In this document: piece by piece, positions 21,382-33,454 of the stretch
Numbering within the stretch: position 1 is the first letter of the stretch
How the letters are laid out: the number at the start of each line of letters is the position of its first letter
DNA from: Bufo bufo
Lineage: Eukaryota; Chordata; Amphibia; Anura; Bufonidae
Reading direction: 5' to 3'
Assembly: GCF_905171765.1 (NCBI RefSeq)
Contig: NC_053398.1
Location: 45,352,323 to 45,416,322 of the forward strand
Length of the DNA: 64,000 nt
The notes under the pieces: generated by a model
What the model saw: the letters and a program-made list of their open reading frames with translations, nothing else
Told to the model about the DNA's origin: nothing
Databases searched by the model: none
Made by a program: the position numbers and the translations under genes

Positions 21382-21815
21382 TAAAGAGGACCTTTCACTA
21401 GAATAGAAAATCTAAACTAAGTATGCAAACATGGAGAGCGGCGCCTAGGGATCTCCCTGCACTTACTGTTATACCTGGGCGCCGCTCCGTTCTCCCGGTA
21501 TAGGTTCCGGTATCTTCATATGTTCGGCTCCACCCAGTTGAGTCTGCCGACGTCTCCTTCTCCCATGCTGTAGCGCTGGCCAATCGCAGCGCTCAGCTCA
21601 TAGCCTGAGAGGTTTTTTTTTCTCTCAGGCTATGAGCTGAGCGCTGCGATTGGCCAGCACTACAGCCTGGGAGAAGGAGACGTCGGCAGGATCAACTGGG
21701 TGGAGCCGAACATATGAAGATACCGGAACCTATACCGGGAGAACGGAGCGGCGCCCAGGTATAACAGTAAGTGCAGGGGGATCCCGGGGCGCCGCTCTCC
21801 ATATCTGTATGCTTA
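21382..21815. mobile_element. fold-back MITE with TTAAAGAGG terminus
   Basis: The left end reads TTTAAAGAGGACCTTTCACT. Two arms of about 180 bases meet near 21612. They share GGCGCCGCTC, CGGTATAGGTTCCGGTATCTTC, GACGTCTCCTTCTCCCA, GATTGGCCAGC and TAGCCTGAGAG in opposite orientation. The two - and + frames (21398-21583, 21650-21919) translate the two arms and are near copies of each other, hence artefacts. Confidence 0.75.
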
Positions 21816-23510
21816 AGGGAGTTGTAATTTTACAACAGCTGAAGGGCCGCAGGTTGAGCATCCCTGGTGTAGATAGAGAGTGGGATAAAGGATGGGCATT
21901 TAGTGGGGGCTGGGGTTAGTGAGGAAAGTAGGGAGAACACTGGGCAGAACTATACACTTATGAAAAATAGAACTGCTGGTAACAAGAACCTGTTACATAC
22001 AAACATCAACCAAGGTAACCTAAAAATCCCGGATTTTCACTTTACAATTTAAAATGTATTTTTTTTTTCAACAAAATATTTATTGAATTTTCCATATGTT
22101 ACAAAGCAATCAGAGTACAGATTATTTAAACCATCACTTACATTATATATCCCATTACCCTCCCTTAAACCCCCTCCCTCCCCCCTCTCAGGTGGTCAGA
22201 ATTCTAGTCATATAAGATGTCTTAGTTTCTAGTGTCTTATGTGTCTATTTTTTTTTCCATTATTTAGTTATTATGTTTTTTGTATTTTCAGCTTTCCTAG
22301 TGTGTTTGCTATGTCTTCTTTGAGGTACCATGTTAAATCCCTAAAAGGATACATCAATTTACGTACCTATTTCTGTCTCAGATAGGAATTCACTAATAAA
22401 CCGTCTCCATTTCTTGAAAAAAGTTATTGCTTGTGTTTCTTGTTTTTTTCTCTGCCTCTATTACTTCTAGGAACATGCAGTGTTTCACTTGGTCTATTAC
22501 CTCCGTCATAGTAGGGTAATCTGGGTCTAGCCATTTACCTGGTAGGCGTCTCTTGGCAGCTAATATGAAAAGATGTGTTATTTCTGGTATGTGAACTTCC
22601 TTCTCCGATGTCTGGAAAAGTATCATTTCTGGTGTCTCTTGAAACCCATTTCCCAGTTTTTGCTTGAGTAATCCATTAATTTAAATCCAAAAGTGCCTGG
22701 AAGCCTGGCATGTCCATAACCCATGGTATTGATCAGTGTCTTCCAACTTACACTTGGGACATGCTGTTAATGTGTTTTGTTCTACATTCTTGTTTTTGTA
22801 TTTCCGGAAACCATATATAATGGTCGCCTTCCTGACCCTCGTCCACCCTGACAGGATGGAGTCTTTTAGAGTTTCGTTAGGAAAATCATTGCTCCAGCCC
22901 TTAAATACCCTGAAATCGACGACTTCATAATTTGTTCCCTGATATTAGCATATAGTGCAGCTAGACTAGATTTCCCTTGTTGGGGAGATATTAATTTGTC
23001 AAAATCATTTGTTTTCTCCTCATTTGAGTAATCCTTCAGCTTTTTCTGTAAAAAGCTGATTATTTGGTAATATGCTAGAAAAGGATGAGTTCCTAATACC
23101 ATATTTATTTTTGAATTCATCAAAAGTGTATTACCTTCTCTTTTCTGTGTGCCAGAAATCAGACATATTTCTCAATCTGGTAGCATCCCATGTGAGTTTT
23201 AGTGTGGGTTTTACTATGATCATCTTTGAGCGGTCGAGGTATTTGGAGACCTGGTATGATAAACCATGGCTCTTCCGTGCTATCTTCCATGTCGCTATAG
23301 TGTCTCTAAATAAAAGTTTTTATTTGATTACTCGTGGCAACATAGTGAATGAGGTGTGTAGTAAACTACATAAGCTTCACGGCTGTGCTAGATCTGATTC
23401 TAATTCATAGTTTGAGTAGTTGCTAGATTTAACATAGTAACATAGTACATAAGGCCGAAAAAAGACTTTTGTCCATCCAGTTCGGCCTGTTATCCTGCAA
23501 GTTGATCACC

Positions 23511-24043
23511 TTAAAAACGTACTTTTATAGATATGCTAATGAGCCTCTAGGTGCTATGTGGGCGTCATTAGCACCTAGAGGGCTCCGTCCACTAACCATT
23601 TTAGCCGCCCATCGCGTCGTGCGCTTCTGTATTCTCCCTGCGCCGGCTTCCTCACTGCGCCTGCGCCAACTACGTTACAGTGAGAAAGCCGGCACCAGGA
23701 GCGCGGCATTCACTCACTGCGCCTGCGCCGAATACAGAAGCGCACGGCGCAGGCGCGGGAATTGGTACGAGATACTGAGAAGTTTCACGTCAATCAACAG
23801 GAGCGGGGCGGGCTGGAGGGACGCGATGGGCGGCTGAAATGGTTAGTGGACAGAGCCCTCTAGGTGCTAATGACGCCCACATAGCACCTAGAGGCTTATT
23901 AGCATATCTATAAAAGTATGTTTTTAAGGTGAACGGCAGCAGACAGATGATAAGTAAGAACACTGTTATGGACTGCTGACACTAGCACATCACTAGTGTC
24001 AGTCAGCTAAATAGGACCAAATCTGGTGATAGAAGACCTTTAA
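23511..24043. mobile_element. GC-rich fold-back element ending in AAGACCTTTAA
   Basis: Arms at 23511-23610 and 23830-23935 are inverted copies (TAGATATGCTAATGAGCCTC, CTAGGTGCTATGTGGGCGTC, CCACTAACCATTTTAGCCG). The right end, GAAGACCTTTAA, has a T2-like TTAAAGGTC terminus; the left end is less clear. Confidence 0.6.
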
Positions 24044-24400
24044 TTACTTTACACAGTTTAGTGTCATCTGCGAAAATTGATACTTTACTATGCAAGCCTT
24101 CTACAAGATCATTAATAAATATATTGAAGAGAATACGGCCCGATACTGACCCCTGAGGTACTCCACTAGTGACAGTGACCCAATCTGAGTGTGTACCGTT
24201 AATAACCACCCTCTGTTTTCTATCCCTCAGCCAGTTACTCACCCACTTACAGACGTTTTCTCCCAGTCCTAGCATTCTCATTTTATATACTAACCTTTTA
24301 TGCGGTACAGTGTCAAATGCTTTGGAGAAGTCCAGATATATGACATCCATTGATTCGCCGCTGTCAAGTCTAGAACTTACCTCCTCATAGAATTTGGTAT
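24044..24400 (-). pseudogene. CR1 reverse transcriptase fragment
   Basis: About 115 codons with CR1 signatures: [18 protein letters not shown] (RT motif A), [20 protein letters not shown] (motif B) and [10 protein letters not shown] (catalytic FADD). It breaks at the TTAA end of the fold-back at 24043. N- and C-terminal RT parts are missing. Confidence 0.85.
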
Positions 24401-24578
24401 TCTAGTCAATGCAGTGGCGCAGGATACTTGCTATGTTGTATGACCTGATATCTGGTAGGGCCACTCCTCCCCTTTCTTTGGGTAGTTTCAATTTATAGAG
24501 TGATATCCTGCTGCGTTTTGATTTCCATATCAACATATTGAATTCCTTCTCAAGAAGTTTTATGTCAGCGTGTTTCAG

Positions 24579-24819
24579 TAAGGCTCCATTCAGACGTCTG
24601 TAGTGCATTGCGTATCTGCAATACACCCGGCCGGCACCCCCATAGAAATGCCTATTCTTGTCCGCAATTGCGGACAAGAATAGGACATGCTCTATTTTCT
24701 TGCGTAGCTGCGGACCAGAAGATCGGGGCCGCGCTAGAGAATGAATGGGTCCGCACCCGTTCCGCACAATTGCGGAACGGATGAGGACCACACTTGCGTA
24801 CGGGGCGAATGGAGCCTAA
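24579..24819. mobile_element. palindromic MITE in L1 ORF2
   Basis: The ends are TAAGGCTCCATTC and, inverted, TTAGGCTCCATTCGCC. An internal stem, CTATTCTTGTCCGCAATTGC with its inverse, lies at 24650-24690. It splits L1 coding between a PRLLYPMQT segment and KHADIKLLEKEFN. Confidence 0.75.
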
Positions 24820-26805
24820 TAAAGGAATAGTCTGCATAGGGTATAAAAGCCTAGGGAAACTCATCATCTTTAATAGGTGACATCTCCCCAGTATGGGCAA
24901 AGGAAAGTGGTTCCATTTTTTTAGATCATTCACCATTGACCTAATTAAAGGAGGTTAATTTAGAGAATATATGGTTTCCGGTGTTCTGCCTATTTGTATA
25001 CCCAAGTACTTAATTGATATCTTGCTTATATGTATCTGGTGGTTCTTATCTTTCCACATACTGTGCGATGATTTTGGTGATAGGTCCAGTAACTCGCATT
25101 TATTTTGGTTAACTTTGAAACCTGAAAATTTCCCAAAGTGTGAGAGCAATGAAAAAACATTTGACATGTCTTTATGGGGTGTGCCAAAAAAAATATAATG
25201 TCATCTGCACACAGAGCACTTCTTTTCCTATCTGTATCCCACGTATATTTCCTGTTAAGGGGATGGCTCTGGATAATGGCTCGAGGGTTAGGTTAAAAAG
25301 CAATGGTGACAGCGGGCAACCTTTTCTTGTGCCCTTTTGCAAGGGGAAAGGTGTGGACAGGAAACCCGGTGTGTATATTCTAGCATGTGGGTCGTCGTAC
25401 AGCTTGTTTCAGTATGTACGAAAACGCTCCCTCAAAACCCATTTTGTCAAGAACCACATTCAGCCAGCTCCACTTGACGTTGTCGAAAGCTTTTTCTGCA
25501 TCGATCGTTAATATAGCCGAATGTCTGTGTAATTGTGTGTGGTTTGTGACATGGTCTAGGACCATCATGACCTTTCTTATATTGTATACTGCCGCCCTCC
25601 CTTGAATAAAACCTACTTGGTGTTTTGATATTAGCTTTGGCAATATTTTGGCCAATCTATCCGCTAATATTTTAGATTGTAGCTTAATGTCTGTTTATCA
25701 GTGAGATTGGTCTGTATGATGCTGGCTGTGTAAGATCCTTTCCAGGCTTGGGTATAATTTTTATGTATGCTGTGTTTGAGTGCAGTACCATCTCCGCTCC
25801 TTCCATGTGTCGCGTGTATACCTGTTTCAATAGAGGAGTAATTTGGTCATTAAGAATTTTAAAGAACTTGCTCGTGTACCCATCTGGGCCTGGAGCTTTG
25901 CCTAGAGTCAGGTTTTTGATGGCTGCCTGGATTTCCTCTGTAGTTATGGGAGCATTTAAGGATTGTTGTTCATCTTTAGTCAGTGTAGGTAAAGGTATGG
26001 AGTGTATCCAGTTTTTGGCATCCTCTGTACTTTCTAATTTATCAGAGTATAGTTGTTTGTAATATTCTAGCAGTATGTTATTATTTCCCTTGGGTCGTGG
26101 TGTAGCGTCCGGTCTTTTGCTTTGAGGGTCACTATTCGCGTGGACATTGAGTGGCCATGCGCTAATCTAGAGAGTAATTTTCCGGCCTTATTGCCATACT
26201 TGTATAGTTCAGCTTCTTTCTGGGTGCGGTAGAGGTTCTCTTTTTTTATGAAGCCAGACTTCATATTGGGACTTCGCTTCTTGCCATATCTTTTTATTTG
26301 ATGTTGATGGTATGGCGGTGAAAGCTGCATATGCCTGTCTTAGCTTTTGGCTGTATTGGGCTAGTTGAGTGGATGTGTATTTATTTCTATGGGCCATACA
26401 AGAAAGTAGTTTGCCTCTTATTACAACCTTCCCTGTCTCCCACAATAGTTGGGGGTCTGTGGTTGCGGCATGATTATCAGAAAACTCCACCATTTTTTTT
26501 AATTTTGAACAAAACCTTTCATCATCATATACAGTAGTTGGGTTGGAAATCGCCATATATAATCTAATCCCCTAGGGACATGATTTTGTAGTATTAGTGT
26601 CAGAGGGGCGTGATCTGATATTAATTACCATGTCCTCAATTGTGGTCGCTAGGCTACGGGCTGCCAGTTGCGGGACACGAGTATGTAGTCAATCCGGGAC
26701 CAGGAAGAATGTGAATGTGAGAAGAGTGTGTATTCTCTCCCTTCAGGATGGAAAGATCTCCATACAGTATGTCTATAATCTGTACATTATCCATCAATTT
26801 CTGTA

Positions 26806-27990
26806 GTGTTAGCTCTCCTCTACTTTGACCTACTTTGTCGTCAACTCACCTGGTGCAGGATGCCCCAGGGATATACTGATTCACCTGTAGTGTACAGCAT
26901 TGTCCTCCAAGCCAGTTTAAAACCATGGCACCACTCCCTACCCCCCCCCCCCAGGGTTCTGTGCTCTTGCAATATGTGGATTATTTGTTATTTGTGCAGT
27001 GTGTCAGAGAAGGCCAATGTAACAGATGGTTTATCTTTGTTGAAATGGTTGTCTGAATGTGGACACAAGGTGTTACGCAAGAAAATGCAATGGTGTAAAA
27101 AGCAAGTTGAATACTTGGGCTTTGTTCTCACAAAGGGAGAAAGGAGAATCAGCACAGAAAGAGTCCAGTCTGTTGCGGGCCTGGTCACCCTGCACACCAA
27201 AAAATAAATGTTATCTTTCCTTGGTATGATAAACTACTGCAGACAATGGATTCCTGATTGCTCCTACTATGACAATGTAATGAGACAAGCCACTCTGGCA
27301 GACATGCCAGATCTCATAAGGTGGTCTGAGGAAATGTTTAATGCATTTGATTATTTGAAATGTTCTTTAATGACAAGTCCAGGTTTGGACCTCCCTGACT
27401 ACAGACTCACATTCCACGTATATGCTCGACAAAATTGTAAAACCATGGCGGGTGTGCTGACACAATATCACAGAGGCAAGTTACGTCCTTGTGCCTTTTT
27501 CTCAAAGGTGGTTCTGGCATCCGTCCAAGGAATGCCGGCCTGTCTGAGATCTCTTGCAGCCTGTGCTATGATGGTTGAGCTTGCAACGCCACTCACAATG
27601 GGACATGAGACTATCCTGTACACCACATATGATGTAGTAGGCCTTCTTAAAGGCATACACACACAGCACATGTCCGCACAAAGACTATCTGGATATGAGA
27701 TTCTACTCCTCAGCAATCCCTCCCTCCAAATCAAATATGCAACACACACCTCAGGTCCATCACCTATCTTGAATGCCCTATTAGGACTTAAAGGACCTGA
27801 GGATTACTTGACAGAGGCACATGATTGTATACACGCCATACAACATGACACATATATTGTCCTGGACCCATCACATACCAATCTGCACAAGCAGCAGAAT
27901 TAATTGCACTCACGAGAGCATGCATACTACATGAAGGCAAGCCAGTCACCATTTACACTGACAGCAGGTACGCAGTTGTGCCGAATGACC
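26806..27990 (+). pseudogene. endogenous retrovirus pol fragment (RT end to RNase H)
   Basis: Two frames (26806-27207 and 27208-27903), plus a further stretch to about 27990, cover the end of reverse transcriptase, the connection region and the start of RNase H of a retroviral pol. Visible marks include RMPQGYTDSP, VEYLGFVLTKG and FLGMINYCRQWIP. Stops and frameshifts separate the pieces. N-terminal RT, integrase and LTRs are not seen here. It lies between L1 sequence and a CR1 tail and is clearly non-functional. Confidence 0.8.
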
Positions 27991-28144
27991 CTGAATGAGA
28001 CAGAACATTTGTTCTAGTTCTGGGAGATTCCCAGAATCTGTCCTGAGACAGATGAGTGAACCTAACTCACAGCGGGGGGAAGGGGGGGGGGATGTGAAGT
28101 GCGTGGGTGAGATATTATAACAATTCTGTACATCTTAGAGAAGA

Positions 28145-28825
28145 CAAGATGGTGGGAAGATGGGAAGACAATGTAATAGAGCAGCACGAAATGCCAGCAG
28201 AATGCTTGGATGTATAGGGAGAGGTATAAGCAGTAGAAAGAGTGAAGTGCTTATGCCGCTGTACAGAACACTGGTGAGACCTCACTTGGAGTATTGTGCG
28301 CAGTACTGGAGGCCATATCTCCAGAAGGATATAGATACTCTAGAGAGAGTTCAGAGAAGAGCTACTAAACTAGTACATGGATTGCAGGATAAAACTTACC
28401 AGGAAAGGTTAAAGGACCTTAATATGTATAGCTTGGAAGAAAGAAGAGACAGAGGGGATATGATAGAAACTTTTAAATACATAAAGGGAATCAACTCGGT
28501 AAAGGAAGAGAGCATATTTAAAAGAAGAAAAACTACCACAAGAGGACACAGTTTTAAATTAGAGGGGCAAAGGTTTAAAAGTAATATAAGGAAGTATTAC
28601 TTTACTGAGAGAGTAGTGGATGCATGGAATAGCCTTCCTGCAGAAGTGGTAGCTGCAAATACAGTGAAGGGGTTTAAGCATGCATGGGATAGGCATAAGG
28701 CCATCCTTCATATAAGATAGGGCCGGGGGCTATCCATAGTATTCAGTATATTGGGCAGACTAGATGGGCCAAATGGTTCTTATCTGCCGACACATTCTAT
28801 GTTTCTATGTTTCTATGTTTCTATG
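28145..28825 (+). mobile_element. CR1 LINE 3' end with TTCTATG tail
   Basis: Coding to 28720 is followed by a short 3' UTR and the microsatellite tail TTCTATGTTTCTATG at about 28795-28824, a typical CR1-type terminus. It abuts L1 ORF1 at 28826. Confidence 0.85.
28160..28720 (+). pseudogene. C-terminus of CR1 ORF2
   Basis: About 186 codons without a stop. Motifs of the CR1 RT C-terminus are LYRTLVRPHLEYCAQYW, QRRATKLVHGL, RDRGDMIETFKYIKG and VVDAWNSLPAEVV. The catalytic RT core is missing. A related stretch lies at 39960-40450. Confidence 0.85.
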
Positions 28826-29696
28826 AGTCACATTTCCCTTCAGAGATCTGTGCAAAGTGGCGCAAAAGTCTTGCTGGAAAGTCATTAGACTAGAATTTTA
28901 CATCCTCTGATCTTGACTGGAACTTTTTTATTTTTGTAAGCTCTTAATATGCTCACCTTTTCAGAAAAGTCCAGATATTTGACTATACTGTAGTTTGCCT
29001 TGGCCGTTGGTGTGGTGGAGACTCTAGGGATTGAGCATGAGGTGCGTTTTTTTCTTCCCTAAGGTCCGGACCTATACGATGGGCTCGTTCCACTTTAAAA
29101 AGTTCTTGCAGACCCAAAGCCTCCAGCAACTTTGTCTCACATATGGTTTTCAGCTCGTGAAAGGGCACAGACTCTGGTATCCCCACAATCCGGAGGTTAC
29201 TGCGCCAAGACCTGTTTTCTAGGTCATCCACTTTGTTCCACAACTTCCTTAACTCTCTTTTCGCCTGTTGTAATTTGGAGCGAGCGTGGTTTAGATCTAC
29301 TTCCATCTGGCTGGTAGTTGATTCCACCATATCGAGTCTGTGGGCATGTAGCGTCACCTCTGCTTGCAATTGTAAAAAGGACTGCGCTACTGTGGATGTC
29401 AATGATTCCTGCAGATCTGGTAGGATCCTTGCTGCTACCCCCTTGGCCAGGCGTATGTAGTTGACCTGAACACTATCATCTTGATCATCTCTGTCCGATG
29501 CCCGCGGTGTGTCAGGGCGGGGAGCAATCGGTGGATCTGCATCGTCCGCCATTACTGGCGCTGGTATGCTGAGCTTGGGTTTTCCTGGCTTTCCACCACC
29601 CTTTGCTTTAGTTTTGCTCCCCATGTTGGTTAAATACTTTTCCTTGTATAATGGGTTTTTTAAAAAGTTGGCTTGTGGTGGGGACTGGCTTTCCAC
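28826..29696 (-). pseudogene. L1-Tx1 ORF1
   Basis: 237 codons are open from 29696 to 28983. The order is a basic, low-complexity N-terminus, an acidic/Pro segment, a long heptad coiled coil (about residues 100-155), then the L1 RRM start (DDLENRSWRSNLRIVGIPES). The frame stops near residue 237. Recognisable ORF1 C-terminal sequence continues to about 28826 in other frames, so at least one frameshift is present. A CR1 tail follows. Family role: trimeric RNA-binding chaperone of the L1 RNP. Confidence 0.8.
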
Positions 29697-29783
29697 TCTG
29701 GCGGGGATAGTAGTTATCTGGGTAGTTCAAATGAGAGCTCTCACCACGCGCTGCCAGTCATGATGGCGCCGGAACCGAAAGTC

Positions 29784-30541
29784 TTAAAATGTATTTTCAC
29801 AAATGCCAGAAGTCTAGCTAGCAAAATGGGGGAGCTGGAGGCTATGGTGCTAGAAGAACACATAGATGTAGTTGGTGTGGCTGAGACATGGTTGGACTCT
29901 TCACATGACTGGGCTGTTAATATTGAGGGTTTTACACTATTTTGGAAAGACAGGGTCAATGGAAAAGGAGGTGGAGTGTGCCTGTATGTGAGGAGTGATC
30001 TGGACAAGTATGAAAGAGGCAATTGTGGGTGAGGATGGTGAGGACGTGGAAACCTTATGGGTGGAAGTTCAAAGGGATAAAAACACAGAAAAAATACTTG
30101 CTGTAATCTATAGACCCCCTAACATCACAGAGGAGATAGAAGCGCAACTGTATAACCAAATAGAGCGGGCTGCACAGGCTGATAGAGCGGGCTGCACAGG
30201 CTGATAGAGTGGTCATAATGGGAGATTTTAACTTCCCAGACATGAACTGGGGTCATGGTTCTGTCTCAACCGCAAAGGGGAGAAGATTCCTCAACTTGCT
30301 GCAGGACCACTTTATGGGCCAGTTTGTAGAAGCTCCAACTAGGGGCGATGCTCTGTTGGATCTGGTAATTTCTAATGATGCAGAGCTTGTTGGAAATGTT
30401 ACTGTTCGAGAAACAATAGGTAATAGTGACCACAATATAATTATATTCCCCCTAAACTATAAGAAGCAAACTCTGTCAGGCAGAGCAAAGACACAAAATT
30501 TTAAAAAGGCTAATTTCCCTGGGTTGAGGGCAGCATTTTAG
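29784..30541 (+). pseudogene. CR1-like AP endonuclease domain
   Basis: Fragments at 29784-30032, 29995-30204 and 30209-30541 give the APE-type endonuclease in order: the NARSLASKM start, VAETWLDSS with the catalytic Glu, GGGVCLYVRS, YRPPN, MGDFNFPDMNWG and IGNSDHNII. Frameshifts occur near 30000-30030 and 30205 (with a short duplication of GATAGAGCGGGCTGCACAGG). The 5' side of the domain was displaced by the L1 insertion. Confidence 0.85.
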
Positions 30542-30553
30542 GGCATAGGCTGG

Positions 30554-31275
30554 GTGCAGCTACTGTCACATAATAATACTGAGGATAAATGGGAGAGCTT
30601 TAAATCCACATTGAGTAATTGCACAAAAAAATATATTCCTTTAGGTAATAAGTATAAACAGCTAAAATTAAACACCCCATGGCTTGCAGCTACTGTAAAA
30701 GAGGCAATAAAAGGGCATTTAAAAAATACAAATCTGAGGGGTCAGCTGTAGCGTTTGAAGATTACAAAGGGCTTAAGAAATTGGTAAAAAGAAGATAAAA
30801 TTAGCAAAAATACAAAATGATCAGCAGGTAGCAAAAGAGAGCAAAACAAATCCCAAAAAATTCTTAAAATATATAAATGCCAAAATAAAAACAAGGTCTG
30901 AGCAGGTAGGTCCACTAAATAATGGTAAAGGGGGGGGGGGGGGGGGGTAGTCACTGAAGATAAGGAAAAGAAAGAAAAGAAAGGAGATGATATCTGTGGT
31001 GCTGGGGCTGTTAGGACATCTAGTGATATACTCAATTGGCTAATTGTAGATATGGTCCAAGATAAGATAAAAAGGGTAAATGTGAGCAAGGCTCCGGGTC
31101 CAGATGGATTACACTCAAGAGTGCTTAAAGAGCTCAGTTCAGTCATTGCTGTGCCCCTGTTTATAATTTTTTAAGATTCTCTAGGTACTGGATTCTCTAG
31201 CAAACGTGGTGCCCATATTCAAAAAAGGATCTAGGTCCTTCACAGGTAATTATAGACCTATAGGCTTGGAAAGTA
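30554..31275 (+). pseudogene. CR1-like linker and start of RT
   Basis: A frame to 30751, then broken sequence including APGPDGLHSRVLKEL and GNYRPIGLE, the first RT blocks. A G run at 30930-30948 and several frameshifts are present. The LINE ends at about 31275. Confidence 0.7.
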
Positions 31276-33446
31276 TTCCACCCCAAACTCTATCTAAACA
31301 TTACACTCACTTACATACACACGTTATATCAGCAGCAACCCACCCAACCTGGCTACACACTGTCCCTACAGAATAACAAGGGGTTAAACACCATCAGCAG
31401 TGCAGCAGTAAAGGAGTTACTGCTGCATAGGTGCAGGGAGCAGTGAAGGGGTTAATGCAATGCCAGGGTTAACTACAATGCAAGGGTTAACTGGGCTGCA
31501 TATGCAGGGGTTCAGGGCAGCAGAGGTTAATTATAGGGCTGGGGTAGCAGGTGTTAAGGCAGGGGATAGGAGGCAGAGCAGGGATACTTAGCCAGCTGCA
31601 GGGCACTCTTCCATGGAGCTGCTCCGTCCATCCTGCGTTTCCTGCTCTCCTCCTCTAGGGCTGTTAGGGGTTCAACTCCTGGGGAGACACTTAGCGCAGA
31701 GCAGCTTGCACTTTCCTTCTGAGTGCTGCCTGCGCTCTTCCTCTCTTCTCCAGGTTGGTCGGGTGCCTGCACTCTCCTCTCTTAGTGGGGGGGCCGGTCT
31801 CCTTCATTGAGCGCCGCATGGCCAGGGTATTTAAAGCTGGCCACGCTCGCAGCCGTCTTCCCGCGCTGCAGGCGTCCGCACGCACGCCTGCAGCCAAGTC
31901 CACGTGGGCTGGCGCAGTGACATGATGTCACCGCATCAGCCCGCGCATCCTGGCGCATGCTTCCAGGCGGGGGGATCCTTTGATTCTCCTGCCTGTGAAT
32001 ATATTGCATACCTCTGTAAAAACAGCGCCGGAGGTACACGGTGTTAAAGCAGCCCTAAATTAGGGCATTTAAGATACACACTGGGGTTCCGAATCAATGT
32101 ACCCCCCCCCCCCCAGGGGGTTAATATCCACGCATGGCTGAGAGACTGAACACTGACACAGAAGTTGGTCAAAGCAATCTCTAACTTTTATTACATGAGG
32201 TAAGCGTATATATATATCTTCAGAAGAGGGCAGTCTTCACTGAGACACAAACCATTGTTTCATTGGTCAAAGTTAAGAAGAGATAAGAGAAACAGAGATA
32301 ACACTCTTAACATCTGCGCAGTGGGTACCACCTTGGAATGTTAAGCTAATGTAAACATCTAAGGGTCTCCATTTTGTAATGGTGGACAGTCTAACAATAC
32401 TACTGCATACGTCATATGTGACACTTCAAAGAGGTGCTTCTCTATAGGCAGTGAATAATATATATATATCATCAAGTCATGTGATTGGTCTACGCATTCC
32501 ACCACACTCTATGGGACACCTGTAGAAAGATGAGAAACCAGACACCTCTCACAGCACAGCTCTTTGCCCCCCTCTCTCTACAGTCTTTAAACAAAGAGAG
32601 GGGTGGGAGGAAGGCACTTGGAAAAGAAAAAGTTTAACTCATTACAGTCCTAGAGATACTAAATATAGAATAAAATTCACACATCTTTAACAACGGCATA
32701 CAGGGGCAGGGCTGTCCGGCACTGCCGGAGATGTTATCAAAGGGCAGAGGATCTTTATTGATCCTCTGTCCTTTGAAGTGGACGAAACTGGACATAACTG
32801 TCCAGTTGTCGGCCTCTCCCTCCTGCAGGCACATACCAGAGGGGGGGCACCCGTGACCGGGGGGATATTGGCCACATAACATAAGTATACATATCTATAT
32901 AGATACTTGGGGCATATCTATATACATGAGATAAACCTGGGGCATAAATGGGCAAATATAGGCCCTCATATATACCCATATACTGGGCCCACATACAGGG
33001 GACCCATATGTCCCCACTGGCCATACAGGGCCAATATATATGCATATATTAGACATATATATATATATTCAAATCTCACCCTTCCCTCTACAATCCACTT
33101 GTTGTCGAATACACGACAATAACTTGAGGGAAGGGTTGGGATGTATTTGCCTCCTCAACCCCACTCACTGTTGTTTCAGTTACGATGCATATAACTAAGA
33201 AAATGACAGATACGAGCCCTTGTTCTGCCCAAAATGATGACCAATCTCTGATAATGGTAGTATTGCAGCAAAACTTATAAATTATTGGCTTGATATCAAA
33301 CTAGGGAATATAAAGATTCCCAACAGTTGGTAACAGTTCAGGAAGGACTGAAGTATACTCTGGCCCTTAGGTACCTAGACATCACCTCCGACCTGCCCTT
33401 CTCCGTAACCAAATGTCTCCATCCTTCTTTCTGGATCTTGGTCTTT
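31276..33446. other. unassigned, LTR-like, low-complexity-rich region
   Basis: It contains GGGGTTAA-rich short repeats (31380-31560), a GC-rich segment with TATTTAAAG (31830), a C run at 32102-32116, an AATAAAAG signal on the - strand near 32190, and AT-rich TATATA tracts (32457-32470, 33047-33070). It may include a 3' LTR of the - strand retroviral element whose gag lies at 38206-39270. I cannot pair it with a second copy. No supported gene. Confidence 0.3.
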
Positions 33447-33454
33447 CTCTCAAC

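Larger units (their letters stand above)
23430..24400 (-). mobile_element. CR1 LINE 3' part inserted in the L1, with a nested fold-back
   Basis: The 3' terminus at 23430-23450 is an ACTATGTT-type repeat tail. The 3' UTR (TTCGGCC..GAACTGGATGGACA on the - strand) lies at about 23450-23500, and RT coding at 24044-24400. A GC-rich fold-back separates UTR and RT. Confidence 0.75.
22393..26800 (-). pseudogene. L1-Tx1 ORF2, heavily broken
   Basis: The fragments are collinear. An endonuclease C-terminal part lies near 26560-26800 (SDHAPL-type motif), followed by a linker at 26067-26556. An RT block at 25380-25655 contains QVGFIQGRAA and TIDAEKAFDNVKW. KCELLDLSP and KYLGIQIG lie at 24955-25167. Thumb and connection pieces are at 24402-24936, and C-terminal pieces at 22393-22626 and 22866-23123. 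Multiple stops, frameshifts and two insertions leave it non-functional. Confidence 0.8.
22063..29783 (-). mobile_element. L1-Tx1 LINE, decayed and multiply interrupted
   Basis: It is bounded by TTAAAATGTATTTT at 22049-22062 and 29784-29797 (14-bp target duplication). An AATAAATA signal and an A/T-rich tail lie at the left, which is the 3' side on the - strand. ORF1 lies at 28826-29696 and ORF2 pieces at 22393-26800. Later insertions are a CR1 tail and MITE (23430-24400), a small MITE (24579-24819) and a retroviral pol plus CR1 block (about 26810-28825). The target was the CR1-like endonuclease gene. Confidence 0.85.
20116..31275 (+). mobile_element. CR1-like LINE, split by later insertions
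   Basis: The pieces lie in order on the + strand: 5' UTR and ORF1 (20116-20750), a further stretch (about 21816-22062), endonuclease (29784-30541) and the start of reverse transcriptase (to 31275). Insertions separate them: an LTR-like block 20752-21381, a fold-back MITE 21382-21815, and an L1-Tx1 at 22063-29783 that duplicated 14 bases. The LINE breaks off at 31275 in the RT block GNYRPI. Confidence 0.75.

Noticed and set aside
21398..21919. Two similar proteins on opposite strands (TAWEKETSA..GWSRTYEDTGTYTGR)
   Set aside because: They are the same fold-back arm read from each side; no selection argument.
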